DNA of 64,000 bases from Cryptomeria japonica (taxonomy: Eukaryota; Streptophyta; Pinopsida; Cupressales; Cupressaceae). Where the stretch lies: the NCBI RefSeq assembly GCF_030272615.1, contig NC_081412.1:19631932-19695931 (forward strand), in the 5' to 3' direction. The notes below the pieces were generated by a model. It was not told where the DNA came from. It saw only the letters and a list, made by a program, of their open reading frames with translations, and did no database searches. Both the position numbers and the translations under genes were made by a program. Below are positions 45,385 through 57,559 of the stretch, piece after piece; position 1 is the stretch's first letter, and each line of letters starts with the position of its first letter.

Positions 45385-46680
45385 AAGCAAGTCAGACTGA
45401 TTTGACAGTCGGGCGAATGATCCAGCGGTGGTCGCTATGTCGCAATGAGAAACAGCTCGCCAGATACCTATCACGGATCAACGACAAAGCACATGCAGAA
45501 AAGGGTGATTAACGGGCGAGCAGATCTGAGAAGATCCAATGGCTATCGCTATACCACGATGGGAAAATGCTCATCAATTACTCATCGCGACTTGGGGACA
45601 AGGCGAGCCCTAGTCAAAAGACATGTCCAGGTGGCAAACAGGTGGATCCGCAAGCGAACTGGAGGCTAACACATGGCACGGATGGACGAAGAGATAAAGA
45701 GTGAGTAGGTTGGAAATGATCCAATGGTGGTAATTGTACCGCAATGGAAAGATGATCGCCAGTTATCCATTGCAGTTCAGCGACAAAGAAGGGCAAAGTC
45801 CTATGGTGGGTCCGATGGTGATGAGCTGGTAGTCAGGTGGCATGTCATCAAATTCATAAAGTGGTTTATCAAACAAACCTTGGCCGTGATGGATCTCTAA
45901 AAGGATTCATCGAAAGCATCAGTTTCATCAACATAAAGTACATCGAAGAAATCAAAAGTGGTCCCGTCGATAAAATAAAAAGTATCGATGAAACTACAGA
46001 ATCGATAAGACATGTGAATAGCTCACCAAGGGAGGAAGTTTGGCCGAAAGAATAATGTTGAAGAAACTAACAGAAACTTTATCGATAAAACTATTTCAAG
46101 GAAGATCGATGGTTGTCGCTATACCGCAATGAGAAGTTGCATGATGGATACCTATCACGGATCAGTGACAAAGAAGAACCAAAGTGAAACAGTGGGTCCA
46201 ACAATATTGAGGTGGTAGACCAGTGGTAGGACAGGTGACGCCCAGATGGACTCGCAAACCAATCCAGAAGTAAAACATGGCAGGGCACAGAAACAAAAGG
46301 CTGAGATAAAGAGCTAGTAGGTTTGAGGAAGATCGACGGCTATCGTTGAACCACAATGGGAAGTTGCACGATGGTTATCCATCGCGACCCAGTGACTAAT
46401 CGCTAGCGGCAAATGGTTAAGGAAAATGATTAAAGATAGATGGTGAAGTGGCGGTGGTTAAAGTAAGCAAGGGCCCTAAAGTTCGAGCGGTTGATTTGTA
46501 ATCCAACGGTCATCGTTGATCTGCAATGGGAAGTAGCTCAATGGTTATCCATCGCAACAGTGACAAAGAAAGCTCCAGTTAGGTGGCAGTCAGGTGGCAC
46601 TGATGTCACGGGTTAGGTGGTGCCCAGGGTGATTCGCGAGCGAACCAAAAGCAAACACGTGGCAGGGTGCAGAATCAAAA
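45385..46680 (+). repeat. Irregular complex repeat, six copies
   Basis: A phrase of the form GATCCAA(T/C)GG(T/C)(G/T)(G/A)TCGCTAT followed by CCGCAATG(A/G)GAA starts near 45420, 45533, 45717, 46105, 46329 and 46500. Around it other phrases repeat: TATCCATCGCGAC, CAGTGACAAAGAAG, AGGTGGCA, GCGAGCGAAC, CATGGCA(C/G)GG, AGATAAAGAG. Spacing is uneven (113-388 bp), so units have lost or gained parts. GC content is higher than in the flanks. No coding frame crosses it. Confidence 0.75.
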
Positions 46681-46689
46681 ATCAAAATT

Positions 46690-49190
46690 AAATGTATAGT
46701 CTAGACTATAGGGTGAAAATGCATATGGCTGGAATATTGATTCACGAATGTTATAAAAGGGAAGTATATTCTTCACACTACCTTACGTCATTATTTGAAT
46801 GCACATTAAGATAAAATTTATGTATATTTACCTTAAATAAGTGCCTTGAATATATATTTTAGGGTAAAGCGTTATTTTATGGATGTATGTTCACAAAATT
46901 ATTTTCTTAAGATGTAAATTCTTTGATTTAAATGAATTATTTTAAACAAGTATTTATATAAGGAAATAAAGATTGTTAATTCTTCCAATTAAAACCTCAT
47001 TGAAGGTAAGATATGTTTAATTTTTAAATCAAGGAATTTTATTGGCTTATCTTGTGTGCAAGAGATAATGAGAAGATGATGAATATATGCTGAGGAATTT
47101 TATCAAGGCGGAGAATAAAAGACACATTATTGAAGCATCATTTAGTATTTTTAGGGTTATCATTTGTAATTGTTTATTAAACTAGAGTTGTGTTCTTTGG
47201 AATGCAATTGTCTATAACTCCCTTCTATGTATGAAGGGGTGTGTCCTTTCATATATGTCTTTTGATTAACATACTTAAGGGAGTCATTTTTGTATGTAAA
47301 GGGAGAGACAAAAAAATACTGCCTGGAAGAACTGCAAGTTATATGTATTAAGAAAATCTATAGGAAGAAGAAGTATCTTTTTGTGCAAACAGACTGTAAT
47401 GGAGTATTTTCAAGGGCAACTTATGTATGCAATCATTTCCTAAATATTAATATACAAGGTTCATTGTTTCTTTTTCTAAATATTGTGCATACTTTTGTGT
47501 TGATGAGTTATCTTTGTCCTCTTGATAAATCTGCCATTTGATTTGCTATGATGTGCCATCACATGTTGTTACATTAAATGTGAGATTGGGTTTTCATTAT
47601 TTGTGTAACACATACTAAAACCTTCATAGTTGATGAATAATATTGTCTTGGGAGTTGATAAGATCTCTTGTACACAAAGTGTCATAAATATCCTTGGATA
47701 GAGGCACTGGTTTGTTATTTATCTTTTAAGGTCCTGGTTTGTTATGCATTTAAGGTCCTTGATAGAGAAGCATTCTTCCCAAACCCTATATGAACTTATC
47801 TTTGCATATTTCTTTCAAGTCCTAAAATCACTCTTATTCTTATTATACAATCATAATCATTTTCATTTTCTTTTAAAAGGCATTCACTTAAAGCACATAA
47901 TAAAGCATAATTGCAGAACAATCATTTGCAAGTTTTGCATTTGCTAGTCATAAAGCTTAAATCCACTTTAAATAACTCTTTTTGTGCTTGAGAGGGAGAG
48001 GTATACCCACCCAGGTTCAGTGGAGCCTTAAGTGCAGAGGGATTTGGTCTTTGACCATCCCTGTTTGTTGGCCAAGGTTAGTTGGATCAATTAAGGGCTT
48101 GGCAAATCCTTAAGTTTTCCAATCTGTGGTTTTGGGCACCAACACGGTTATCATGAAAACTTGGGTCTGGTTACCAGAACACTATAAAGCTACCACAACC
48201 AGTTACCGATTGTGCTATACTAGAACTTTAATATCAGTATGTTGTCCTCTTAACCGGTTCAAAAAGATCCTCCATTATCAGTAGTACCCAACTGATTAAC
48301 AAAATGTCTCTACTCCCGGTTCTTTTATACCGATGGAAATAAATGAAGAGACCAACATCTATTACCGGTGAGAAAATGTGAATATTGGTAGATTGAAATT
48401 ACTAGTCAGTAGATGCGTATACCAGTCCACTGAAGAAAAATTCCATCGTAACTGGTTGTGTTAAACCGGAACTCAAATATCGAAATGACAACCTTTTTAC
48501 CTAATCTTGCTACACATTGATCGATAAGTATTGCATTGCCAAAATTGGCCATTGAAATCCATACAGAGATTTGAAGAGTTGTAGAAAAATGACCATCGAT
48601 TTACTCATAGAGATCCAAAAAAGGAAATAGACACAAGCTTATTCCACCATTGCTTCTGGAACCATCTCATGTTCAACTAACTATGTTTTAATTTACCATT
48701 GATTTGTAATTTTTATTTACCCTTTTGCTTGAGTAATAAATATATTTCACAAATATATTTTAATTTAATTTAAATCTAATAAAATTAAATAATAGTATAT
48801 AAAAAATATAAATACCAACCAATGTTATAACTTCCTAATATAATAAAAAAATATACATATTTGAAAAAAATATTGATTTTAATTTGAAAAAAAAAATCTA
48901 AAAGAAATTAGTTTGAAAGATTAAGATACTTTTAGAATGTGGTGAAAGATAAGGAAAGTGAGAGTAGTCGTTAATAGAGTCAAATAGCCTTGCATGTTAA
49001 AAAAAAAGGAAAAGAAAAAGAAAAAATGGAAACAATGGAATGACGTTGATGGAGTATGCCAAGATTTCAAGGATGTTGGAGATGAGTAAGATCATTGACA
49101 TGTTTTGAGGTAGGAAAGGATCTAAAGAGAAGTAGGGGATTCCTTAGTTGGTATCATTACCAAGAACTGCCGAAAAAATGGGGGGCAAAT
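46690..49190. other. Intergenic region, LTR-like piece near 48.0-48.6 kb
   Basis: No gene seen. Between 48000 and 48600 short phrases such as ACCGGT and ACCAGTT recur, which looks like an old LTR or leader fragment, but no ends or partner could be found. Confidence 0.35.
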
Positions 49191-49439
49191 TGACTACTAG
49201 TTCTTGGTTAAGTATAATGGACCATTAGGTGCTTTTATGATGTCACTTGAGTTAAAGGTGATATTACGTTCACACTTAGGTTTAGGTTTCTCTTGGTCTA
49301 TCAAGTTCACAATATTGTTTTTGTCAAGCTCTTTGATAGTAGCTATATAACTATCATCTTTAAGCTCAACAATTTTCATATAATGGAAATGTTGCAGGAG
49401 CATCCCTAGTTCTTGGCAATCTTGCATCCACAAAAACCA

Positions 49440-50155
49440 TTTTCCTTTCAGTTTGTTTCCTGTTTTGCAGTTTGAGTATTTCTTTCAGTAATTCATTTTG
49501 TTTTCTCACCATATGTTATGGAGCTAGATTTGGTTTGTGGACATGTTCACAAATCTTATCCTTGGTCCACGAGATGTTTGGATCTTTTCCCTATAAGTTA
49601 TCGCTTCCGAAATCTGAGACAATTTTCTAGCTTAGAACACCAGAACTGCTTGGACCTAGTTTGCTATTGGTAAATCTTGCGGATCATTTTTGTAGCTGGT
49701 GGAGCTTGATTTTGTTATTTCCAACATTCCTTGGTTTACGATCAACCTTCCTTTTGGGTTTTCACTTCATCCTATGGATTTTTCAGATAGATTTCTTTGG
49801 TGGAGGTCAACTTGGTTGTTTTACACATTTCATCTTCTTCATCGGTAATTGTTTCACCTTGGGCCGACATAGATCACCCTTGATCATATAAATAAATGTA
49901 ATTAAGCAATTAAAATCAATTTTTAGAACATAGAAGATATATTTTTAGATTAGGAGTTCCGGAGTTGACTCGCATTCTTGCTTGAGCCGAATGCTGCATA
50001 ACACACATGTTTTGTACTCAGGCATGTGAGCCCGGATATAGTTGGAAGTTTGTGATCAATTTATATGATATAATAATTCTAATTCTACATTCCTTCCATC
50101 ACACTATGTTTCTTGTGTTGGCTTTTCATTTCTGCATAGTCCGGATTGTTCTCTT
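49440..50155. mobile_element. Insertion in the gag relic, unclassified
   Basis: Homology to the element A polyprotein stops at about 49430 and resumes at about 50160. The sequence between has a CTTGGTCCACGAGATG phrase and no recognisable coding region. Ends could not be defined. Confidence 0.4.
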
Positions 50156-51392
50156 TGAGGACCCTCCTAACCATGACAGCACCAGGAAAGGTAAAGGATT
50201 GGTAAATATTTGCACATTTTTATTAGGTGGTGCTACAAATTTATTCCCCTTATCATTTATACCATCCACCATAATAACATTAAAATGGATGAGGTCAAAT
50301 TGAATTTCATTTTTTAGACACATACATTTCTCTCTGTCATGTTCAGATTGACAATGATATTGACAATAGGCTTTTGAGTTAAAGGAAGGAGGTAGAGGTT
50401 TGGAGGTATCTATGGGATGAATACGGTTAAGATTCATCAAGTTAAACAATTGAAGCATAATAGAGTGTAAGGAATCTTAAAAAGGTGCGACGTTATGATT
50501 CTTGAATGGTTTAAAAGAAAAGTTAGCTACAACTAGGCGTTGTGGCTGCAACTTGCATGTCAATGTTGTTAAAAGAATTTTTGTTATAGATCTTAATGAA
50601 GTTTTTATTTTGATTTCTAGGGTCTTGGTATGTTTGATGAGAATCTTCGGTCTTATCAAATACAATCAAAGATGAAGAAGCTTCTCATTGACTAACTTGA
50701 AGTTCATATTAACGAAGTGTTGTCCATAAGTGTTTGAAAGATGGATTACGCAAAATCAAAATCAATATCACATTACAAGTTATTAGTTAAAAATCTTTGA
50801 ATAATAATATCAAGAATATGATAAGGAATTTGAGAATAAAAATGTTGATATCTACCAATTAAATTGGTCAATTTAAATTCTTTACACCTTGTTTGCAATG
50901 TAATAAATCAGTCAAAGTAACTTGTGGCCCAATATTTTTTTGAAAATGTTGCAAGAATACACCTACTAATTGTTGCAAGGTAACAATTGAATTATTAGGA
51001 AAGGAGAAAAACCATTCCAAAGAAGTTTGTTTTAAGGATAGAGGGAATAATTTTGCAAGAGGTTTGTGGTGAAAGAAGAAGTCACTGCACAAAGAAAAAA
51101 AAAATTGACATGAAGATAGGGGTCACCTTTTTTATTATATTTCTCAAAATGACGGACCTCAATTTTTTGTGGGTGTCTGGTTTGAAGGATCTAAATGGGA
51201 GGATGACTAATTTTAGTGTATGAAGGGATGGTGGATTGGGATTGTGTTATATTGGCCAATTGTTGTTGTTAAGATAATAAATTTATAAAAAATCATCTAT
51301 GGTAGTTTCATTGGATGAATTGGTTTGGGAAAAGTTGGATTGTGGTGGAGGATTTGAAGGTATAGTATGGTAGCCAAGTGGAACATTGTGGT

Positions 51393-52455
51393 GGGTGAAC
51401 TCACAATACTAGTTCCCACTTTTGCGCCAACTTTGACAACTAGATGAACATTTTGAAAAAAACCTTCACTTTTAGACATCTATAACTTTTAAACCGTTAA
51501 GAATTTGGAGATGATTTAAATTGGTGATTTGTAACATCTTGATTGCAGATTCTAAATATATTTTTTTGAAGAAAATTGTATTGATATTTTCATCTCCCTC
51601 GAAAAGTAGTTTTTTACGGCAAACAACATTTTTTAAGAGTGATGTGCATTTTAAAATGCACAACCTCTTTTTTATAAATGATAAAAACTCAATTCTTCCA
51701 AATTTTGGTTTGTAATATCAATACCCAGTTCATGCAATTGGTTTGATAGTGATATGTTGAATATTTTTCATTTTATTAAGTTTTAAAGTTGGACTAATTA
51801 TAATTTAGACATAGGTGCACGTTTGAACATGTAACTTGTTCTATATATATCAAATTTCAATTTTATTTTTTTTGTTAGAAAGAAGACATCAATACCTAGT
51901 GCATAGATATTTTTCAAATTTTTTTTTGAATTAGTTTACTATTTTTTTCAATGCGTTGAACAGAGAAGTTCATGTTTGGTGAAAAACCTATGTTTGGTAA
52001 AATTAAAAATACAAGTTCATAATAAACTCAATATGTAATAAAATTATAGTCATTGAAAATTTTGCTTCGAGGACTACCATACTACATTTTGGGTTGTCAA
52101 GGTCATTCCATTTGAGCTTTCAACCAAAGGTTTGAAGGCCAAAAATCTGCAAAAATTTGTAGAAAGTTTTAGAGAAGTGTAAAAAAGGGGGTTCGAATGA
52201 ACCCCCCTAAATACCTTTTAACGAAGGGGGGTTCAAATAAACCCCCCCAATTTAATTAAAAATTGACAAAAATAAGTGTTTAAAGGGGGTTTGCTCGAAA
52301 TAGGGGGTTCAAGTGAAGTGGGTGGTTCACTTGAACCCCAAAGGGTACTTCGTTCGAACACCCCTAATACGAATGAACACCATCCGAATTTTTTTTCCCA
52401 CCATCGCATTTTTCTTTTGTGGGCGAAAATGGGAACCATTATTGTGAACTCACCC
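51393..52455. mobile_element. DNA-transposon-like element with terminal inverted repeats, 1.06 kb
   Basis: Left end GGGTGAACTCACAATA and then GTTCCCACTTTTGCGCC; right end, read inward, GGGTGAGTTCACAATA and then GGTTCCCATTTTCGCC. The inverted repeat is about 32 bp and 80% or more alike. TGGT flanks both ends (51389-51392 and 52456-52459) and could be a target-site duplication, although 4 bp is unusual. It sits within gag-relic sequence that resumes on both sides. No transposase is seen, so it would be non-autonomous. The right part holds GGTTCGAA-type short palindromes also seen at 25140-25418. Confidence 0.65.
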
Positions 52456-52649
52456 TGGTAAGAGGATAGAGGAGATGGTTGAGACATGCTTTGAGAAATA
52501 AAAGGATATTGGTTGAAGGTGGAACATAATTATACTGATTGATAGAATTTCCCCTATTATTAAAATGGATTAGAATTTAGGGTTTCAAGAGGAGGTGTAG
52601 ATGTAGGAGATGAAGGGGATCCAAATAATGATGATTTTTCCTCTTTTTC

Positions 52650-53670
52650 AGGTTGGATTTTGTTCTTTTTTTTAAGGGGTTATTGTGATCTAGCCCCCTA
52701 TCTTGTTGGTTTTCACCTCTAGGGAGGGAGGTGTTTTCCTATTGAGGTGGCTTCTATTTCTTCAGTTGTTCATGTTCCTCTTGAGGTTGTCTAGGCTAGA
52801 AACCTACCTTATATTCATATTGAGGTGGAATTTGGAGGGGTTGCTACTAGGTTTTTGACCTTTTAGATGTCTGGGGGTAGAGGACTTTGTAGGTGTGCTG
52901 AGGTGGTGTCCTTTTCTATGGATGATCTGGTATTTTGATGTTATTTGTGGGAAGGTGTTGGATGCACAAAGAGGGTCGGTTACCTTGTGGGTGCTTAACC
53001 AGAGAGTCTTTTTCTTCCTTCATGTTTTCTTTAGTGACAACTATTGAATCCCTTTGGTGGATGTTGTCCTCCAAGATTTTTACACTTGCCTCTTCTTTTC
53101 CTCCCCCTCTTGGTTGCTATCTAAGGTAGATTTTCTCAAGTGCTCTTTCTTGCCAATAAAAAAGGTGCCTTTTTGGTGGTTCATTGTCTTATGGAAACTC
53201 TACTACAAATGGACCTATTGAGGTGGTTAATTTTTTTGTGTTTGTAGGGTTTTTTAGACTATGGTTTAAGGTGACCTATTCTGGGAATCTATTCATAAAT
53301 GGTTTGGAGGGGCCTTTCAAAACCCTATGAATTAGGTTAATCCACTGGTCGGATATGCTATCTAGTGTTGTGCTAGATTGGGTAGGTGTTTTGTGTCCTT
53401 GGTTTCTTTGGTTTTAGCTTAAGGTGTTTACCAAGAAGATAGCTTAGGGTACATGTTGAAACCCCTTAGTTTTGGTTATGTAGTTCTATTTGGTTCAAGA
53501 CCCTTGGTCCATCAATTGTTTCTCTGGTGAAAAGCCTCATTTCAAAAAAGGCTTTTTCTTTTTTGGTTTGTGGTCAAGAGGCTTTATAGCTTGTGAGTTC
53601 ATGTTGTGTGCCTACATGGCGGTTTTGTAAAGGTACAAGCCTTCTCAGTTTTTATTAATGAGAACATGGA
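52650..53670 (+). mobile_element. Insertion in the gag relic, same family as 35490-36925
   Basis: It shares GGGGCCTTTCAAAACCCTAT-type phrases and TTTTCCTATTGAGGTGG with the 36-kb repeat, and ends CTCAGTTTTTATTAATGAGA, like a LINE 3' end. Gag-relic sequence continues on both sides. Confidence 0.5.
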
Positions 53671-54229
53671 TAGAATTATCATTTTGTGTAGTAGTATCCA
53701 TGAGAAGATGTGTATGTAGAAACATTGGCTATTGATGTTGGAATAGGTATGAATATCTTAACTTGGGTTGTAGTAATGGAGTAACCAATCACTTCTGTGA
53801 AACTAGATAACATCACAGTTTCATCATCCACTATGTGAGCTATTCTATGTAGAACTTCCACATCATGTTCATTACCTTGAATCAACTTCCTTAAGCCTTG
53901 AATCAATGGGATTGCCTCTTCAGCCAAGTGCTCTTAACTCACATATTTTTCAAGATCTTTCAATGGCTTGTCAATATTTTTTAATTAGTCATTAGACACC
54001 TGTATTGAAGGGTCATCCTTATCATGAGAAGCATGAGGAGAAGGATTCTAAGTAATATTAGGAAAGGTAGGTGTTAGATTAAGAGAAGATGAAGCAACCA
54101 AGATCCTAGGTGGGAATAAATTAACACTCAAATCAATCTCAACATCATTAGCATTAGAACCATATGAAGCCATGACTCTATAACTTCTTCTCATATGGAC
54201 ATTTGATTAGAAATATTATTTTACGAAAC

Positions 54230-55235
54230 TCATAAACAAGTACAAATTCCAACAACACACAATTGCTCTTAGGAAAGGAATACAAAAAGTTAGAGACAAA
54301 AGTAAAAGAATTGGTTTATGCTTTCAATATTGATGTAGGAGCATCTGAGTAGTTCATCTGGTTGGAACAGTTAACAGTGAAGTTTCTTGGAGATTATTGT
54401 GTTTCTTCATGTTTGTGAATTTAGAGTTGCGGATTTGGATTTAGCATCTAGAGATCGTTTTCTTAAACATATTTGAGATTCATGGCATTTGGATTTGATT
54501 ACAGTGAGATATCGATTCCAGTATTGGTCCAGTGTTGGTGTGTTCTTACTGGTTGGTCTTGCAGTGAGTGGAGCAAAGCAGAATTAGATTGCAGATGGTA
54601 TTTCATGACTTGATGATCATATGGGAGTGTTGTTTTCGACCTAACCAATGTTCTTGGAGGTACGCACAAATTCTTAAGCATTATTGGAAGTGTTCTTGGT
54701 GATTTGGTTGACATGTTAGTTATCACATTTCATTATAAACCAGTGGATCTTTAGCCGACTTGATTTAGTTGTTGAGGCTTGCAAGTAGTATAAAGAGGAA
54801 GTTTGGAGATTGACTTGTGAGGATAGAGATCCATGAAAGATAAGAATCCGAAAAGATGTAGATTCCAGAGGATTGTGGTGTTCTAGTCCGGTGGTCTGAA
54901 GTTTGGATAAGGAGAGTGTTACCAGAGACAAAGATGCTAAACAGATGATCTGTGGATCATAGATTTGAGTTATTTGAATTATTTTATAATTCTAGGCTAC
55001 GGTCCAGCATGTGTAAAGCTTCAGGGCATATGTAATTCATCAAAATAATATAAGGATTGAGCTTTGAGGATAGGTTTTTTTCCCTTTGAGGGGCTTTCCA
55101 AGGGTATATTTAGTCTTGAATGATCTTGTTTTGCTTTGTTATTGCATGGTTTTTGTGTTATAGGTTACAAGGTGGGGTTGTCCTTCATTGGATCTCCCTA
55201 CCTTGGCTACATCAAATATCTTAAATATAATTGTT
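54230..55235. other. Spacer with LTR-like sequence
   Basis: No gene seen. The part at 54340-54960 has the character of the LTR-like piece at 29719-30270 (recurring GTTGG, TTGCAG and TCCGGTG phrases), but no ends can be set. Confidence 0.35.
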
Positions 55236-57545
55236 CTAAGGGGTCATATGGTATCCTAAGGGGTCATAGGGTGCTCTATGACCCCCTAGGACACCATATG
55301 ATCTATGAACCCCTAGGACACCATATGACCCCTCAAGACACAATATGGTGTTGTTAGGGGTCATATGGTGTCCCAAGGGGTCATATGGTGTCGCTAGGGA
55401 TCATATGGTGTCCTTAGGGGTCATATGGTGTTCTATGACCCCTTAAGACACCATATAACCACTTAGGACTTGTCATCTAGTGTTGTTAGGGGTCATATGA
55501 TATCCTAAGGGGTCATATGGTATTCTATGACCCATTAGGACATCATATGACCCCTAACAACCCCATATGGTGTCGTTAGGGGTCATATGATGTCCTAAGG
55601 GATCATATAGTGTCCTGAGGGGTTATATGGTGTTCTATGACTCCTTAGGACACCATCTGACCCCTTAGGACACCATATGATGCATAAGGACACTATATGG
55701 TATCGTAAGGGGTCATATTGTGTTGTTAGGGGTCATATGGTGTCCTAAGGGGTCATATAGTGTTCTATGACCCCTTAAGACACCATATGACCCCTAACGA
55801 CACCATATGGTGTCCCAAGGGGTCATCTGATGTTGTTATGAGTCATATGGTGTTCTATGACCTCTTAGGACACCATATGACCCCTTAGGACACCATATGG
55901 TGTCATGAGGGGTTATATGGTGTCATATGGGGTCATATAGTGTCCTAAGGGGACATAGAACACTATATGACACCTTAGGGTACCATATGGTGTTTTTAGG
56001 GGTCATATGGTGTCTTGAGGCTCATATGCTATCCCAAGGAGTTATACAACACCATATGACCCCTTAGGATACCATATATTATCATTAGGGGTCATATGAT
56101 GTCCTAAGGGATCATTGGACACCATGTGACCCCTTAGGACACCATATGGTGTTGTTAGGGATTATATGGTGTTGTATGGGATCATATGGTGTCCTAAGGG
56201 GTCATAGAATACCATATGACCCCTTAGGACATCACATGACCCATGAGGAAATCATATGACCTCTTAGGACACCATATGGTGACGTTAGGGGTCATATGGT
56301 ATCCTAAGGGGTCATAGCACACCATATGACCCCTTAGGACACCATATGACATGTCCTAAGGGGTCATATGGTGTCTTAAGGGGTCATAGACCATAATATG
56401 ACCCCTAAGGACACCATATGACCTCTAAGGACACCATATGAACCCTTAGAACACCATATATTGTTGTTAGGGGTCATATGGTGTCCTAAAGGGTCATAGA
56501 ACACCATATGACCCCTTATGACTTAATATGACCCCTAACAACACTATATGACCCCTAACAACACCATAAGACCCCTTGGGATACCATATGGTGGTCTTAG
56601 GGATCATATAGTGTCCTAAGGGGTCATATAACACCATATGACCCCTTCTGACACCATATGACCCCTTAGGATACCATATGAACCCTGACGACACCATATG
56701 GTGTCGTCAGGGGTCATATGGTGTCCTAAGGGGTCATATGGCATCCTAATGGGTCATAGAATACCATATGACCCCTTAGGACACCATATGACCCCTAACA
56801 ACACCATATGATCCCTTAGGACACCATATGACCCCTTAGGACACCATATGGTATCTTGAGGGGTCATATGGTGTTCTAAGGGGTCATATGGTGTTCTATG
56901 ACCCCCTAGGACACCATATGACTCCTTTTAACATCCTAGTACATGACATGACCACTTGTGACGCCATATGACCCATGAAGACACAATATGGTGTCGTTAG
57001 GGGTCATATGGTGTCCTAAGGGGTCATATGGTATCGTTAGGGATAATATGGTGTCCTAAGGGGTCATATGGTATTCTATGACCCATTAGGGCACCATATG
57101 ACCCCTTAAGACACCATATGACCCATAATGACACCATATGACCCCTTAGGACACCATATGACCCCTAATGATACCATATGGTGTCTTTATGGGTCATATA
57201 GTGTCATAAGGGGTCATGTGGTGTCATAAGGGGTCATAGAATACCATATGACCCCTTAGGACACTGTATGGTGTCGTTAGGGGTCATATGGTGTCATTAG
57301 GGGTCATATGGTGTCCTAAGGGGTCATATGATGTCCTTGGGGGTCATAAAACATGAAATGACCCCTTAGGACACCATATGACCCCTTAGGACACTATATG
57401 ACTCCTTAGGACACCATATGACCCGTAATGACACCATATGACCCCTTAGGACACCATATGACTTGTAACGACATCATATGTTATCCTAAGAGGTCATATG
57501 GTGGCCTAAGATAGATATTAATGGTTTACTAAGGGGTCATATGGC
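55236..57545. repeat. Palindromic satellite array 2, about 20-bp module in both orientations
   Basis: The module CCTAAGGGGTCATATGGTGT (20 bp) and its reverse complement alternate through 2.3 kb, with variants at one or two positions. It is the same family as array 1 but with GGTGTC where array 1 has GTGGTC or GTGACC. Runs of one orientation switch to the other at dyads such as GGTGTTCTATGACCCC. The short ORFs inside (such as 56494-56697) are translations of the repeat. Confidence 0.9.
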
Positions 57546-57559
57546 CCACCATTCTCCTG

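Larger units (their letters stand above)
49197..54173 (-). pseudogene. Decayed gag-protease gene related to element A, split by three insertions
   Basis: From an ATG at 54173 the minus strand reads a diverged homologue of the element A polyprotein in the same order: LIQGLRKLIQGNEHDVEVLH (53870; element A has LIEGLKCIVQSHKNGIDILH), gag core LQQLVGVFLQHFQKNIGPQV and DLLHCKQGVKNL (50970-50870), zinc-knuckle-like YCQYHCQSEHDREKC (50350), GINDKGNKFVAPPNKNVQIF (50240), and the start of the protease region ITFNSSDIIKAPNGPLYL (49250). Many stops and frame breaks. Interrupted at about 49440-50155, 51393-52455 and 52650-53670. Confidence 0.8.

Noticed and set aside
55136-56697. Repeating GSYGV/GHMVLYDPLG peptides in array 2
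   Set aside because: They arise from the 20-bp module read in frame over a few copies and break at each variant.
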